Shown in pieces: positions 28,020 through 38,335 of a stretch of DNA of 64,000 bases (position 1 is the stretch's first letter; each line of letters starts with the position of its first letter). A program made the translations under genes and the position numbers. The stretch is from Nocardia testacea NBRC 100365 (lineage in GTDB: Bacteria > Actinomycetota > Actinomycetes > Mycobacteriales > Mycobacteriaceae). Below the pieces are notes generated by a model that worked only from the letters and a program-made list of their open reading frames with translations, did not search any database and had not been told where the DNA came from. The stretch is taken from NCBI RefSeq assembly GCF_000308775.1, contig NZ_BAGJ01000001.1, positions 1 through 64,000 on the forward strand. Direction: 5' to 3'.

Positions 28020-28873
28020 CCGCGCTGGCCACCGTCGGTGATATCGGGGAGAACCCCACCTTGGTCGAGCGGCTGTCCATGGTGGTCAGTGACAGTCTCA
28101 CCGTCACCAAGCGCAATGTGATCAAGATAAAGCGAGTCCCCGACGTGCTGATCTTCAGCACTCTCTCGCCGATCATGTTCGTGCTGCTGTTCGCCTATAT
28201 CTTCGGTACCGCCATCAAGGTGCCGGGAATGGAGGGCGGCTATCGCGAATTCCTGATCGCGGGCATCTTCGTGCAGACGGTGGTGTTCGGGTCCACGTTC
28301 ACCGGTCTCAGCCTCGCCGAGGATATGCAGAAGGGCATCATCGATCGCTTCCGCTCGCTGCCCATGGCTCCGTCCTCGGTCCTGATCGGGCGCACGGTCA
28401 GCGATGTGGTGATCAACGTGGTCAGCCTGGTGGTCATGTCACTGACCGGGCTGGTCGTCGGCTGGCGGATCCGTGGGTCGGTGGTGGACGCGATCCTGGC
28501 CTACGTCCTGCTGCTGCTGTTCGCCTACGCGATCTCCTGGATCATGGCCGTGGTCGGCCTGATCGTGCGCACGCCCGAGGTGTTCAACAACGCCAGTTTC
28601 ATGGTGATCTTCCCGCTCACCTTCCTGGCCAACACCTTCGTGCCGATGGACGAACTGCCGACCCCGCTGCGCGTATTCGCCGAATGGAATCCGGTATCGG
28701 CGCTCACCCAGGCGTCCCGGGAACTGTTCGGCAATGCCGCCCCGCTCACCGCGGAATCCACGGCCTGGTCGATGCGGCATCCGGTGGCGACCACCCTGGT
28801 TTGGGTGGTCATCATCCTGGCCGTCTTCGTACCGCTCGCGCTGCGGCAGTACCGCAAGACCGTAAGCCGCTGA
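28016..28873 (+). CDS. DrrB-type ABC-2 exporter permease
   Basis: A 285-residue membrane protein of the ABC-2 family with about six transmembrane helices (for example FSTLSPIMFVLLFAYIFG and ILAYVLLLLFAYAISWIM) and the conserved region EDMQKGIIDRFRSLPMAPSSVLIGR. Partner of the upstream ATPase, with which it overlaps. Typical DrrB length. Confidence 0.93.
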   Translation: MTALATVGDIGENPTLVERLSMVVSDSLTVTKRNVIKIKRVPDVLIFSTLSPIMFVLLFAYIFGTAIKVPGMEGGYREFLIAGIFVQTVVFGSTFTGLSLAEDMQKGIIDRFRSLPMAPSSVLIGRTVSDVVINVVSLVVMSLTGLVVGWRIRGSVVDAILAYVLLLLFAYAISWIMAVVGLIVRTPEVFNNASFMVIFPLTFLANTFVPMDELPTPLRVFAEWNPVSALTQASRELFGNAAPLTAESTAWSMRHPVATTLVWVVIILAVFVPLALRQYRKTVSR

Positions 28874-28880
28874 GCAGGGG

Positions 28881-29087
28881 TCAGTCCGCGGTGGCTTCGG
28901 ATTCGTCCGGGGTCACCGCGGCGCCGTTGCGCGTATAGCCGATCCGGGGCGGCGCCGGGGCCGGTTCGGGTGGTTGCGGGCGCTTACTGCGCACCAGCCA
29001 CGCGGTACCGCCCGCCGCCGCCACCGCGGCGGCGGCCAGCAACCGGTAGCGCGAACGACTGGATGGACGCAGTGGCCTCGAGCTCAT
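28881..29087 (-). CDS. Small membrane protein of unknown function
   Basis: A 68-residue protein with one membrane segment (YRLLAAAAVAAAGGTAWLV) flanked by an arginine-rich N-terminus and a proline-rich C-terminus ending GAAVTPDESEATAD. It faces the ABC permease 7 nt away and overlaps no other gene. Nothing in it indicates a function. ATG 29087 has a purine-rich upstream region. Moderately likely to be real. Confidence 0.5.
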   Translation of the reverse strand: MSSRPLRPSSRSRYRLLAAAAVAAAGGTAWLVRSKRPQPPEPAPAPPRIGYTRNGAAVTPDESEATAD

Positions 29088-29277
29088 GGCTCAACTCTGG
29101 CACAGCCCGGCGGATAACGCAGATCGGCAGGTCAGGGCATTACCGTAGGTCCCGGACGCAGAACCGGCGCACTACAGGCCGCGGGCTCGCATGGCACGAT
29201 GGGCTGGTGAGTACGACACGCCCGGCCAGGTCGGGAGCGCGCGGCGAAACACCTCCGGCGGCGAAGCGGAGTGCCCG

Positions 29278-30156
29278 GTGAATCCCCAGCAGCCCGCGAC
29301 CCCGACCCAGGTGTGTGCCCGGCACACCGACCGCCCGACCGGTCTGTCGTGTACCCGCTGCGGCCGTCCGGCCTGTCCGGAATGTCTGCGTCCGGCCTCG
29401 GTCGGTCAGCACTGTGTGGATTGTCTGCGCGCCGATCAGCGCAGTACGCCGCAGGTACGGACCGTATCGGGTTCGGCGGCGGCCCGCAGCTCGGTCCCGT
29501 TCGTCACCTACACCCTGATCGCGCTCAATATCGTGGTCTATGCCGTGACCGCGGCGCAGTCGCGCAGCGTGATGCAGAACGAGCGCGGCTCGGCGCTGTT
29601 CGTGGATTGGGTCATGTACCCGCCGGCCGTGGCCGGCGGCGACTGGTTCCGGGTGATCGGTTCCGGGTTCCTGCACTACGGACTGATCCACCTGCTGCTC
29701 AACATGTTCGCGCTGTACATCGTCGGCCGCGATCTCGAACTGGTGCTGGGCAGGGCTCGCTACCTGGCCGTGTATCTCATTTCGCTGCTCGGTGGATCGG
29801 CCGCGGTGATGCTACTGGCCCAGGACAGTCTCACGGCCGGAGCTTCGGGCGCGGTGTACGGGTTGTTCGGCGCGATCACCGTCGTGCTGATCCGATTGCG
29901 GCAGAACCCGAACAATATGCTGATCCTGATCGCGATCAATGTGTTCATCAGCTTCTCGCTGCCCGGTATCTCGCTGTGGGGTCACCTGGGCGGTCTCGCC
30001 GCAGGCACCCTGGCGACACTCGGCATCATGTTCCTGCCCGCCTGGATACGGGTTCGGACACCGGAGCGTGCCCGGCTGGTAGGCGTGTTCGCGCTGGCGG
30101 CTCTGACGGTGCTGGCCGTGGCGGTGATAGTTCTCGCGTCGGTTTCGCTCGGTTGA
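29278..30156 (+). CDS. Rhomboid family intramembrane serine protease
   Basis: A 292-residue protein. The N-terminal 60 residues form a Cys/His zinc-binding motif (CARHTDRPTGLSCTRCGRPACPECL). Six or seven membrane helices follow with the rhomboid catalytic Ser in TAGASGAVYGLFGA and the His in LWGHLGGLAAG, plus the NMFALYIVGRDLE region. Start chosen at GTG 29278, where the conserved zinc part begins; the frame is open further up without similarity. It cleaves transmembrane substrates in the membrane; substrates in this group are unknown. Confidence 0.93.
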   Translation: MNPQQPATPTQVCARHTDRPTGLSCTRCGRPACPECLRPASVGQHCVDCLRADQRSTPQVRTVSGSAAARSSVPFVTYTLIALNIVVYAVTAAQSRSVMQNERGSALFVDWVMYPPAVAGGDWFRVIGSGFLHYGLIHLLLNMFALYIVGRDLELVLGRARYLAVYLISLLGGSAAVMLLAQDSLTAGASGAVYGLFGAITVVLIRLRQNPNNMLILIAINVFISFSLPGISLWGHLGGLAAGTLATLGIMFLPAWIRVRTPERARLVGVFALAALTVLAVAVIVLASVSLG

Positions 30157-30207
30157 GTCCGCGTGCGGTGGCGCAGCTCCGGCGCGGTGGCTTTCGGCGT
30201 GTCGGCA

Positions 30208-30223
30208 TGTTCAACGTGAAACA
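30208..30223. promoter_or_regulatory. degenerate parS-like site
   Basis: TGTTCAACGTGAAACA matches the parS consensus at 14 of 16 positions. It lies between the convergent rhomboid and PH-domain genes, about 20 kb from oriC. Weaker than the other parS sites, but its place between convergent genes is neutral for coding and fits an extended ParB-loading zone. Confidence 0.5.
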
Positions 30224-30269
30224 TTCGGGCACGGAACTCCGGGAACCGCGACGCGGCCTGCCCGGTCGC

Positions 30270-30731
30270 TCAGCGCGTGGAGTCGCCGTGTAACCGCATT
30301 TCCGTCCGTACCGCGTCGAAGACATCCTCGGGGCTCGTGCCCAGATCCCAGCGGCCGAAGATCAGCAGTCGTTCGGCCCCCAGATGGTCGACGTCGATCT
30401 CCAGCATCGGCGATTTCCGGCCGAGGCGGCGGTAGCCGACCACCCGGGCGCGCAGGATCTGATCACGCGTGTACTCGGTGACGCCGGTGAGCGTGCGCAG
30501 CACCAGCCGCGGCTCCTCGCCGGGCACCACGGAGAGTCGTGGCCGCTGGCGCACTCCGAGCGCGGCGAGCCCCAGCAGTACCAGGGCAGCCACCCCGAGC
30601 AGGAATTTGCCGGGCACCTCGGACGTGAGTACCGCCGCGACCGCGAGGACCACCCCGCCTCCGGCCGCCGCGATCAACGCGGGCAGGGGCGTTGTCCAGG
30701 CAAGACGGGGTCCGGTGCGCTCGGGCTGCAC
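30270..30731 (-). CDS. PH-domain-containing membrane protein (Rv0010c-like)
   Basis: A 153-residue protein. Two membrane helices (ALIAAAGGGVVLAVAAVLT and FLLGVAALVLLGLAALGV) precede a PH-like C-terminal domain ending ERLLIFGRWDLGTSPEDVFDAVRTEMR. M. tuberculosis Rv0010c has the same layout and the same position beside crgA. I place the start at GTG 30731, preceded at the right distance by GGAGAGG; the frame is open to 30782, but the extra residues would be encoded by two DnaA boxes. Function unknown, probably related to cell-envelope growth given its place. Confidence 0.85.
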   Translation of the reverse strand: MQPERTGPRLAWTTPLPALIAAAGGGVVLAVAAVLTSEVPGKFLLGVAALVLLGLAALGVRQRPRLSVVPGEEPRLVLRTLTGVTEYTRDQILRARVVGYRRLGRKSPMLEIDVDHLGAERLLIFGRWDLGTSPEDVFDAVRTEMRLHGDSTR

Positions 30732-30762
30732 GTGGGGCGTCCTCTCCAGCTGAGGTTGAGGG

Positions 30763-30783
30763 TTATCCACAGAGTTATCCACA
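30763..30783. promoter_or_regulatory. two tandem perfect DnaA boxes between crgA and the PH-domain gene
   Basis: TTATCCACA occurs at 30763-30771 and again at 30775-30783, 12 bp apart, about 32 bp upstream of the preferred start of the PH-domain gene and just past the crgA stop. Both are perfect consensus boxes. They lie 22 kb from oriC, and a chance tandem pair is very unlikely in GC-rich DNA. They may titrate DnaA or link expression of the downstream gene to DnaA. Confidence 0.8.
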
Positions 30784-30825
30784 GGTGTGCATTAATTACA
30801 CGTGTGTAATCCCGGTGTGTTGCCG

Positions 30826-31092
30826 CTACCGCCACCGCATGGTCATGATCAGACCCACCACCATCAGCCCGAATCCGATCAGGAAGTTCCAGGCATTGAG
30901 GCTGCTCATCCAGCTGATCTGATCGGCTGCGAGGTAGTAGACCAGCAGCCACACCAGGCCCGCGAGCATGAAGCCCAGCATGATGGTGACGTACCAGACA
31001 GGCGATGGACCGGCTGCCTTCACCTTCACCGGCGTACGGCTGGCGGGGTTGATCGTGTAGTCGGTCTTCTTCCGGACCTTCGACTTGGGCAT
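30826..31092 (-). CDS. crgA: Cell division protein CrgA
   Basis: An 88-residue protein. It starts [20 protein letters not shown] and carries two membrane helices ([23 protein letters not shown] and [19 protein letters not shown]). CrgA is a small septal/polar membrane protein conserved in actinobacteria that interacts with FtsZ-ring and peptidoglycan synthesis proteins. ATG at 31092 has GAGGACATC upstream. It is divergent from the amidotransferase gene. Confidence 0.95.
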   Translation of the reverse strand: MPKSKVRKKTDYTINPASRTPVKVKAAGPSPVWYVTIMLGFMLAGLVWLLVYYLAADQISWMSSLNAWNFLIGFGLMVVGLIMTMRWR

Positions 31093-31246
31093 GATGTCCT
31101 CGTGTTCAGCGTGCAGGTCGTGTTCCAAGGCTATCCCACCAGGTAATCGGTGTGATGCCCAGCGGCCGAACAGACCGCGTGGCCGATTGTGGCGCGTTCG
31201 CGGGCCGGGCCGGGTGTTCCGGCCCGCGAACACGTAATCTTTGGAC

Positions 31247-31888
31247 ATGCGTGTACTGGTCGTCGACAACTACGACAGCTTCGTGTTCAACCTGGTCCAG
31301 TATCTGGGCCAGCTCGGCGTCGAGGCAGTGGTCTGGCGTAACGACGACCCGGAGCTGGCGGACCCCACGGCCGTGGCCGGCGATTTCGACGGAATCCTGA
31401 TCAGCCCCGGCCCCGGCACCCCCGACCGAGCGGGCGCGAGTATCGACCTGGTCCGCGCCTGTGCCGAGCGGAGCACCCCGCTGCTGGGCGTCTGCCTCGG
31501 CCATCAGGCCATCGGCGCGGCCTTCGGTGCCACGGTGACCCGGGCCCCGGAGCTGCTGCACGGAAAGACCAGTTCGGTGTTCCATATCGGCACCGGTGTC
31601 CTGGCCGGGCTGCCCGACCCGTTCATCGCCACCCGCTACCACTCCCTCACCGTGGTGGAGAAGACGCTACCGCCCGAATTCGACGTCATCGGCCGCACCG
31701 AGACGGGAATCGTAATGGCCCTGCGACATCACGAACTGCCGATCCACGGTGTGCAGTTCCATCCGGAATCGGTCCTCACCCAGGGTGGGCACCGGATGCT
31801 GGCCAACTGGCTGGAGGTCTGCGGTGAGCGCCCCGAGGAGGGCCTGGTGCAGATGCTGGAAGCCGAGGTCGCCTCGCTGGCGGTCTGA
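31247..31888 (+). CDS. trpG: Aminodeoxychorismate / anthranilate synthase glutamine amidotransferase (TrpG/PabA type)
   Basis: A 213-residue class I glutamine amidotransferase. Catalytic Cys in [17 protein letters not shown], His-Glu pair in [10 protein letters not shown], and the start [20 protein letters not shown] typical of TrpG/PabA. It supplies ammonia to anthranilate or aminodeoxychorismate synthase; which one cannot be decided from sequence alone. M. tuberculosis has the same gene between crgA and pknB. ATG 31247 lies only 6 nt after a -10-like TAATCT (31235-31240) without a Shine-Dalgarno sequence, suggesting a leaderless mRNA. Confidence 0.93.
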   Translation: MRVLVVDNYDSFVFNLVQYLGQLGVEAVVWRNDDPELADPTAVAGDFDGILISPGPGTPDRAGASIDLVRACAERSTPLLGVCLGHQAIGAAFGATVTRAPELLHGKTSSVFHIGTGVLAGLPDPFIATRYHSLTVVEKTLPPEFDVIGRTETGIVMALRHHELPIHGVQFHPESVLTQGGHRMLANWLEVCGERPEEGLVQMLEAEVASLAV

Positions 31889-31935
31889 CATACGAAACCG
31901 GGCGGCCGATCGACGGCCGCCCGGTTTCGTATGTC
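31887..31935. terminator. 22-bp perfect hairpin between convergent trpG and pknB
   Basis: Arms 31887-31908 and 31914-31935 are exact complements with a 5-nt loop; the stem begins inside the trpG stop codon. It should terminate transcription from both directions. Confidence 0.88.
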
Positions 31936-31967
31936 CTGCCGAATCGCCGGGCCGGGCCCGGCAGCGA

Positions 31968-33875
31968 TCAGGGCGGGCCCAGCGGCATCACGCCGGTATT
32001 GACCGTCACCGTCGTCGACGACGGCACCGTGGTCCCGGCGGAGGGCTGCTGGCTGAGTACCTTGCCGGCCTGATCGGAGTTCAGCGTGATCTGCGTGATC
32101 TGGCGGACCTGGTTCGCGCTGCCCTGCCAGCCGCTCTCGCGCAGCTTGTCCACGACCTCCGCGGTGGTGAGCCCGACCAGGTTCGGCATCGCGATCCGAT
32201 CGCTCTGCGCCACCTGGACCGTGATCGTCGAACCCTCGTCGGCCGTCGACCCGCCGGCGGGGCTGGTCGAGAGGACCTCGCCGCGCGGCCGAGCCGATTG
32301 GACCTGCTCGATCACGATCTTGAAGCCGGCGCCCTCGAGGTTGGGCTGGGCCACGTCGATCAGCTGGCCGACCACTTCGGTGACGCGGACCTGCTTGGGG
32401 CCGGTGCCGATGGTCAGCGTGATCGGACTACCCGCGTCCATCTCGATACCGGGCGAGGGATCCTGCCCGATCACCTTGTCCTTGTCCTGCGCGCTGGACG
32501 GTTCCCGCTTCACTTCCGGGTTGACCTGGAGCCCGACATTGTTGAGTTCCTGCTCGGCGTCCTGCTGCGACAGGCCGGTGAGCCGGGGGACCGGCACCTG
32601 CTGGGGGCCGGTGGACACCTGCAAGGTGATGGTGCTGCCCTCGTCGGCGCGCGAGCCGCCCAGCGGCTGGGTCGCGATGACATTGCCGGCGCTGATCTTG
32701 CCGTCCGGTTTCTCCTGGACGGCCACATCGAAGCCGAGCGAATCCAGCTTCTTCTGTGCCTCGGTGGCGGAAGTGTTGGACAGATCCGGGACCGCCACCT
32801 GATCCGGTCTGCTACCCGGGCCGAGCAACATCCAGAACAGACCGAAGGCGGCTACCACCGCGGCGACCACACCTGCGGCGATATATGCCGTCCGCCGGGA
32901 ACGGCCTCCGGAATCGTGCCCGTAATCGTCGTAGTCGTCGTCCCCGTCGCCGCGATAGCCACGGCCGGAGCCGTCCGCGGGGCCGAGCATGGTGGTGCGG
33001 TCCTCGTCGGTCATCACCATCGGGGCACCGGGCTTCTGACCGCCCAGTACCCGGATGAGATCGGCGCGCATCTCCGCCGCGCTCTGATAGCGATTGGCCG
33101 GATTCTTGGCCATGGCTTCGAGCACGATCGAGTCCAGCTCGCGCGGCACCCCCTCGTAGACGAGCGAGGGCAACCGGGGATCCTCCCGGACGTGCTGGTA
33201 GGCGACGGCCACGGGGGAATCACCGGTGAACGGTGGCTGTCCGGTGAGGATTTCGAACAGCACACAACCGACCGAGTAGACATCGGAACGGGCGTCCACC
33301 GTCTCGCCGCGCGCCTGTTCCGGCGACAGATACTGAGCGGTGCCGATCACGGCCGCGGTGGCGGTCATCGGATTGGCGGCGTCCGCGATCGCCCGGGCGA
33401 TGCCGAAATCCATCACCTTCACCGCACCCGCCCGGTTGATCATGATGTTGGCGGGCTTCATATCGCGGTGCACGATCCCGGCCTTGTGGCTGAAATCGAG
33501 CGCCGCGCACACATCGGCGACGACCTCCATCGCCCGCCGGGGCGGCAACGGTCCCTCGTTGCGCACGATATCGCGCAGCGTGTCACCGTCCACGTATTCC
33601 ATCACGATGAACGGCAGTGGACCGCCGTCGATCTCGGCCTCGCCGGTGTCGTAGACCGCCACGATGGCCGGATGGTTCAGCGCCGCGGCGTTCTGCGCTT
33701 CACGTTTGAAACGCAGATAGAACGTGGGGTCACGGGCCAGATCGGCGCGCAGCACCTTGATCGCGACATCGCGGTTGAGCCGCAGATCGCGGGCTTTGTG
33801 GACCTCGGACATACCGCCGAACCCGATGATCTCGCCCAGCTCGTAGCGTGAGGAGAGATTCTTCGGGGTCGTCAT
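31968..33875 (-). CDS. pknB: Ser/Thr protein kinase PknB with four PASTA domains
   Basis: A 635-residue transmembrane kinase. The kinase domain (1-280) has the glycine loop [17 protein letters not shown] lysine, catalytic [12 protein letters not shown] in MDFGIARAI and an activation loop with two Thr ([20 protein letters not shown]) as in mycobacterial PknB. A basic juxtamembrane linker and one helix near residue 335 lead to four PASTA repeats that bind peptidoglycan fragments. Ends in a short [11 protein letters not shown] tail. It starts within the last codons of pknA (ATGA overlap) and is the last gene of the fhaA-to-pknB run. It phosphorylates cell-wall and division proteins. Confidence 0.97.
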   Translation of the reverse strand: MTTPKNLSSRYELGEIIGFGGMSEVHKARDLRLNRDVAIKVLRADLARDPTFYLRFKREAQNAAALNHPAIVAVYDTGEAEIDGGPLPFIVMEYVDGDTLRDIVRNEGPLPPRRAMEVVADVCAALDFSHKAGIVHRDMKPANIMINRAGAVKVMDFGIARAIADAANPMTATAAVIGTAQYLSPEQARGETVDARSDVYSVGCVLFEILTGQPPFTGDSPVAVAYQHVREDPRLPSLVYEGVPRELDSIVLEAMAKNPANRYQSAAEMRADLIRVLGGQKPGAPMVMTDEDRTTMLGPADGSGRGYRGDGDDDYDDYGHDSGGRSRRTAYIAAGVVAAVVAAFGLFWMLLGPGSRPDQVAVPDLSNTSATEAQKKLDSLGFDVAVQEKPDGKISAGNVIATQPLGGSRADEGSTITLQVSTGPQQVPVPRLTGLSQQDAEQELNNVGLQVNPEVKREPSSAQDKDKVIGQDPSPGIEMDAGSPITLTIGTGPKQVRVTEVVGQLIDVAQPNLEGAGFKIVIEQVQSARPRGEVLSTSPAGGSTADEGSTITVQVAQSDRIAMPNLVGLTTAEVVDKLRESGWQGSANQVRQITQITLNSDQAGKVLSQQPSAGTTVPSSTTVTVNTGVMPLGPP

Positions 33876-35356
33876 GGCTGTCCTTGCGGATTATCGGTGT
33901 TTCCGAGATGGTCTCCCGTGAAGGGGATATCGATATCGGGGACCGGCGGGCGGCGACGCGTGGTCGTCTCCTGTTCCTCGTCGGTGGTCTCTTCGCTGGC
34001 GGTGGTCTCGGTGGTGGTCGGAGCCGCCGAGGTGGTGGTCGGCGGCTGTGTCGTCGTGGTCGTGGCGGGCGGCTGTGTGGTCGTGGTCGTGACCGGCGGC
34101 GCGGTGGTGGTGGGTTCCTCGGTGGGGGTCCACACCGGGGGTTCGGTCACCTCGTAGGTCGTGGTGACCGGTGGGGGCAGCGGGCGGGGGGTGGGCGCCG
34201 TCGTCGTGGTTTCCGCCGGAGTGCCCGCCGGGTTGGTGTCACCGCCGAACAGCAGCCACAGCACGGCACCGCCCAGCAGGAGCGCGCCGATACCCAGCGC
34301 GACCATCCACTTCTGATTCTTGTTGAGGATGCCGCCGCCCGGGTTTTCGCGGTAGTCGTCGTCGCCGGGGTCGTGCATGCCGCGGTCGATCGAGCTCGTC
34401 GGCCCGGCCATGGCGGCGGGCGGGGTGTTGTACCGGACGGTGGCGGTCTCGTCGTAGCCCGGTTGTGCGGTCGCGATCACGCTGGTGGGTCCGGCCACCG
34501 GGAGATTGCGGGGCGGCGGCGGGCGGCGGCCGGAGCGCACCGCGGCGACCGCCTCCGCGAATTCCCCACCGTCGGCGTATCGCTGGGCCGGGTCCTTGGC
34601 CAGCGTGATCTCGACCAGTTCGCGCACATTGGGCGGCAGGTCGGTGGGCATCGGTGGTGGCACTTCGCGGACGTGTTTCATCGCGACGGTGAGCGCACCG
34701 TCGCCGGTGAACGGCCGCTGGCCCGCGAGCGCCTCGTAACCCACGACACCGAGGGAGTACACATCGCTGGCCGCGGTGGCGTCCTCACCGACCGCCTGTT
34801 CCGGCGCGATGTACTGCGCGGTGCCCATCACCATGCCGGTCTTGGTGACCGGGGAGGCATCGACCGCCTTGGCGATACCGAAATCGGTGATCTTCACCTG
34901 GCCGGTGGGGGTGACCAGGATATTTCCCGGTTTCACATCGCGGTGCACCACGCCGGCCAGATGCGCGACCTGTAGCGCCCGCCCGGTCTGCTCCAGCAGG
35001 TCCAGGCCCTGGGCCACCGACAGCCGGCCGAGCCGGTTCAGCACGGTGTTGAGCGGCTCGCCCTGAACCAGTTCCATCACCAGATAGGCGGTTTCGCCGC
35101 CCTGGGGGTCGTAGGTCTCGCCGTAGTCGTAGATGCCCGCGATACCGGAATGGTTCAGCTGGGCGGTGGTCTTGGCCTCGGTGCGGAACCGATGCCGGAA
35201 GGTCGGGTCCGCCGAGAACTCCGATTTCAGGACCTTGACGGCGACCCGGCGATCCAGCCGGGTATCCAGGGCTTCCCAGACCTGGCCCATCCCACCGGTG
35301 GCGATCAGCCGCTGCAGCCGGTAGCGGTCCGCGATCAACGCGCCGTTTGTCAGCAT
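33872..35356 (-). CDS. pknA: Ser/Thr protein kinase PknA
   Basis: A 494-residue transmembrane kinase. Kinase motifs: glycine loop [35 protein letters not shown], with a Thr-containing loop before [11 protein letters not shown]. The single membrane helix is near residue 360 ([21 protein letters not shown]). The extracellular C-terminus is a Thr/Pro-rich repeat and not PASTA. ATG 35356 follows GGGGAA; the frame is open upstream, but that part overlaps pbpA and is not conserved. Paired with pknB in the growth and division operon. Confidence 0.96.
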   Translation of the reverse strand: MLTNGALIADRYRLQRLIATGGMGQVWEALDTRLDRRVAVKVLKSEFSADPTFRHRFRTEAKTTAQLNHSGIAGIYDYGETYDPQGGETAYLVMELVQGEPLNTVLNRLGRLSVAQGLDLLEQTGRALQVAHLAGVVHRDVKPGNILVTPTGQVKITDFGIAKAVDASPVTKTGMVMGTAQYIAPEQAVGEDATAASDVYSLGVVGYEALAGQRPFTGDGALTVAMKHVREVPPPMPTDLPPNVRELVEITLAKDPAQRYADGGEFAEAVAAVRSGRRPPPPRNLPVAGPTSVIATAQPGYDETATVRYNTPPAAMAGPTSSIDRGMHDPGDDDYRENPGGGILNKNQKWMVALGIGALLLGGAVLWLLFGGDTNPAGTPAETTTTAPTPRPLPPPVTTTYEVTEPPVWTPTEEPTTTAPPVTTTTTQPPATTTTTQPPTTTSAAPTTTETTASEETTDEEQETTTRRRPPVPDIDIPFTGDHLGNTDNPQGQP

Positions 35357-35393
35357 CGGGTTCCCCGCAGATTCACTCGCACATCCATCTCGT

Positions 35394-36860
35394 TCAGCGA
35401 CCTCGCAGACCTGCGTCCAGTACCGCCCGGGCGACCGGCGCGGCGACCGACCCACCTGTTGCCGCCAGTGCCCGGTCACCGCCGTCCTCCACGATGACCG
35501 CGATGGCGATCTTCGGGTTCTCGGCGGGTGCGAAGGCTATGTACCAGGCATGCGGCGGAGTGTTCCGCGGATCGGCGCCGTGTTCGGCCGTACCGGTCTT
35601 CGACGCGATCCGATAGGACGTTCCGCCGCTGCCCGCGGTGTTCTCCTCCGAGGCGACCATCAGGTCGGTCAGCGTAGACGCTACCTCGGCGCTCACGGCC
35701 TGGCCGACCGAGACCGGCTCGGTGGTGGACAGCTCGCTCAGATCCGGGTTCTGCAACTGGTCGACCAGGTAGGGCTCCATCCGGACACCGCCGTTGGCCA
35801 CGGTAGCGGCGATCACGGCATTGTCGAGCGGGGTGAGCGCGACATCACGCTGGCCGATGCTGCTCTGCGCGAGAGCGGCGTTGTCCGGGATGCTGCCCAC
35901 GGTGCTCTCGGCCACCGGCATCGGGATCCCGCGATGCGGCCCGATACCGAATGCCGCGGCCTCGTCTTCCAGGGCCGCCGCCCCGACATCGACGCCGAGT
36001 TCCACGAACGCGGTGTTGCACGACCGCCGGAATGCCTCGTAGAGGGTGGCGGTGGCACCGGACCCGCAGGTCGAGCCGTTGTAGTTCTCCAGGGTCGTGC
36101 TCGTGCCCGGCAGGGTGATGTTGGGCGCCGCAGTGAACTGGGACTGCGGATTCGCCTTCCCGTTGGACAGCGCGGCCGCCGTGACGACCACCTTGAACGT
36201 GGACCCCGGCGGGTAGGTCTGGGAGATCGCCCGGTTGAGCATCGGCTGGTTCTCGTCGGCGCTGAGGTCCTCCCAGGCCTGGGTGCCCTGGGCGCCGTCG
36301 TGCCCGGTCAGCAGGTTCGGGTCGTAGCTGGGCGTGGACACCATGGTCAGGATCTTGCCGGTACTGGGTTCGATCGCCACCACCGAGCCGGTGTAACCCT
36401 TGCTGGTGAGTTCGTTGTAGGCGACCTGCTGCATCACCGGATCGATGGTGGTGACCACATTGCCGCCGCGCGGGTCCCGACCGGAGACCAGGTCGACCAG
36501 CCGGCTGCCGAAGAGCTGGGCGTCCGAACCGTTGAGCACCGGATCCTCGGCCCGCTCCAGCCCGGTGCTGCCGTACTGCATGGAGTAGAAACCGGTGACC
36601 GGGGCGAAGGCCTGCGGGTCGGTCGGATAGACGCGCAGGTACTTGTAGCGGTCGTCGGTGGATACCGAACTGGCCAGCACGGTGCCGCCGGCCGAGATCT
36701 GACCGCGCTGGCGGGAGTACTCGTCGAGCAGCACCCGAGAGTTACGCGGGTCGGCGCGGTAGTCGTCGGCCTTGATGACCTGCACATAGGTCGCATTCAG
36801 CAGCAGGGCGACGATCATCACCATGACCGCCATGGCGACGCGGCGTAATGGTGTGTTCAA
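35394..36860 (-). CDS. pbpA: Class B penicillin-binding protein PbpA
   Basis: A 488-residue transpeptidase with an N-terminal membrane anchor ([21 protein letters not shown]), then the transpeptidase motifs: STFK near residue 220 (PGSTFKVVV), SCN ([12 protein letters not shown]) and KTGTAEHG. It crosslinks peptidoglycan at the septum or pole with its partner RodA. It starts where RodA ends (ATGA overlap) and continues to pknA. Confidence 0.97.
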   Translation of the reverse strand: MNTPLRRVAMAVMVMIVALLLNATYVQVIKADDYRADPRNSRVLLDEYSRQRGQISAGGTVLASSVSTDDRYKYLRVYPTDPQAFAPVTGFYSMQYGSTGLERAEDPVLNGSDAQLFGSRLVDLVSGRDPRGGNVVTTIDPVMQQVAYNELTSKGYTGSVVAIEPSTGKILTMVSTPSYDPNLLTGHDGAQGTQAWEDLSADENQPMLNRAISQTYPPGSTFKVVVTAAALSNGKANPQSQFTAAPNITLPGTSTTLENYNGSTCGSGATATLYEAFRRSCNTAFVELGVDVGAAALEDEAAAFGIGPHRGIPMPVAESTVGSIPDNAALAQSSIGQRDVALTPLDNAVIAATVANGGVRMEPYLVDQLQNPDLSELSTTEPVSVGQAVSAEVASTLTDLMVASEENTAGSGGTSYRIASKTGTAEHGADPRNTPPHAWYIAFAPAENPKIAIAVIVEDGGDRALAATGGSVAAPVARAVLDAGLRGR

Positions 36861-38335
36861 CGCTGCAGACCCCCTTGCCGTCGTGACACCATCACCGTCT
36901 GTGCTTCCGCCAGCGGCGCGGGCGCGGGCTCGCGGCGGCGGGCCGGCGCGGGTTCGCGCGCCGCGTCGGAGATCTTGATGAGCAGCGCGATCAGCACGTA
37001 GTTCGCCAGTAGTGAGGAACCGCCGTAGGAGACGAACGGCGTGGTGAGACCGGTCAGCGGGATCAGTTTGGTCACGCCGCCCACCACCACGAAGATCTGG
37101 ATGGCGATGGTGAACGAGAGCCCGGCCGCGAGCAGTTTGCCGAAACTGTCCCGGATGGCCAGCGCGGTGCGCATACCGCGCAGTACCAGCACCAGGAAGA
37201 GAATGAGGATCGCGGTCAGGCCGATGAGGCCGAGTTCCTCACCGATGGTGGTCACGATGAAGTCGGTCTTGGCGAACGGCACCTGCGACGGCCGCCCGGC
37301 ACCCAGGCCGGTACCCGCGAGACCGCCCGTGGCCAGGCCGAACAGCGACTGCACGATCTGGTAGCCGGTGTTGTTGTAGTCGTCGAACGGGTGCAGCCAG
37401 GTCTCCACACGTACCCGCACGTGGCCGAACAGCTGGTAGGCGAAGACGAAACCGAGAGCGAGCAGGCCGCCGCCGATGAGCAGCCAGCCCACGCGTTCGG
37501 TAGCGATGTAGAGCATCACCAGGACGGTGCTGAAGATCAGCAGCGAGGTGCCGAGATCCTTCTCGAACACCAGCACACCGATGCACACGATCCATACGGC
37601 CAGGATCGGGCCCATATCGCGGGCCCGCGGGAATTCCATGCCGAGGAAATGCCGCCCGGCCGCGGTGAACAGCTCACGTTTCGAGACCAGCACCGAAGCG
37701 AAGAAGATGATCAACAGGATCTTCGCGAATTCACCGGGCTGCAGGCTGAGGCCGGGCAGCCGGATCCAGATCTTGGCGCCGTTGACCTCGGACAGCGAGC
37801 TGGGCAGGATCGCCGGGATCGCCAGGGCCACCAACCCGACGAGACCGAGGGTGTAGGCGTATTTGGCCAGTGTGCGGTAGTCACGCAGCACCAGCAGGAT
37901 CCCGACGAACAAGACGATGCCCAGCGCGGTCCACAGGATCTGCTGGTTGGCATCGGGAGAAGGGATGTCCCAGGAGTTGTAGGCGGCGGTCTGCTGATCG
38001 GCGAGGTCGAGCCGGTGGATCAGCACCAGGCCGATGCCGTTGAGTAACGCCACGATTGGGAGCAGCAGTGGATCGGTATAGGGCGCGAACCGGCGTACCG
38101 CCAGGTGCGCGACGGCGAAGAGGCCGAGGTAGGCCAGGCCGAGCTTGGCGATATCCCAGGTCAGCGATTCTTCCTGGCTCGCTTCCACCAGTGCCAGCGC
38201 GGCGGTGGTGATCAGTGCCGCGAATCCGAGTAGCACGAGCTCGGTATTGCGCCGGGTCGTCGGCGACGGCGCCGGAGCGAAACCGCCCGGGGGACTCGGA
38301 AAAGCCCCGGCGGACGGTGGTGCCGGTGCGGACAT
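36857..38335 (-). CDS. rodA: RodA/FtsW-type peptidoglycan glycosyltransferase (SEDS family)
   Basis: A 492-residue SEDS protein with about 12 membrane helices. Landmarks: [59 protein letters not shown], the extracytoplasmic [17 protein letters not shown], and the conserved C-terminal block [24 protein letters not shown]. It polymerises lipid II with PbpA. A proline-rich N-terminal extension is followed by the first helix. Confidence 0.96.
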   Translation of the reverse strand: MSAPAPPSAGAFPSPPGGFAPAPSPTTRRNTELVLLGFAALITTAALALVEASQEESLTWDIAKLGLAYLGLFAVAHLAVRRFAPYTDPLLLPIVALLNGIGLVLIHRLDLADQQTAAYNSWDIPSPDANQQILWTALGIVLFVGILLVLRDYRTLAKYAYTLGLVGLVALAIPAILPSSLSEVNGAKIWIRLPGLSLQPGEFAKILLIIFFASVLVSKRELFTAAGRHFLGMEFPRARDMGPILAVWIVCIGVLVFEKDLGTSLLIFSTVLVMLYIATERVGWLLIGGGLLALGFVFAYQLFGHVRVRVETWLHPFDDYNNTGYQIVQSLFGLATGGLAGTGLGAGRPSQVPFAKTDFIVTTIGEELGLIGLTAILILFLVLVLRGMRTALAIRDSFGKLLAAGLSFTIAIQIFVVVGGVTKLIPLTGLTTPFVSYGGSSLLANYVLIALLIKISDAAREPAPARRREPAPAPLAEAQTVMVSRRQGGLQR

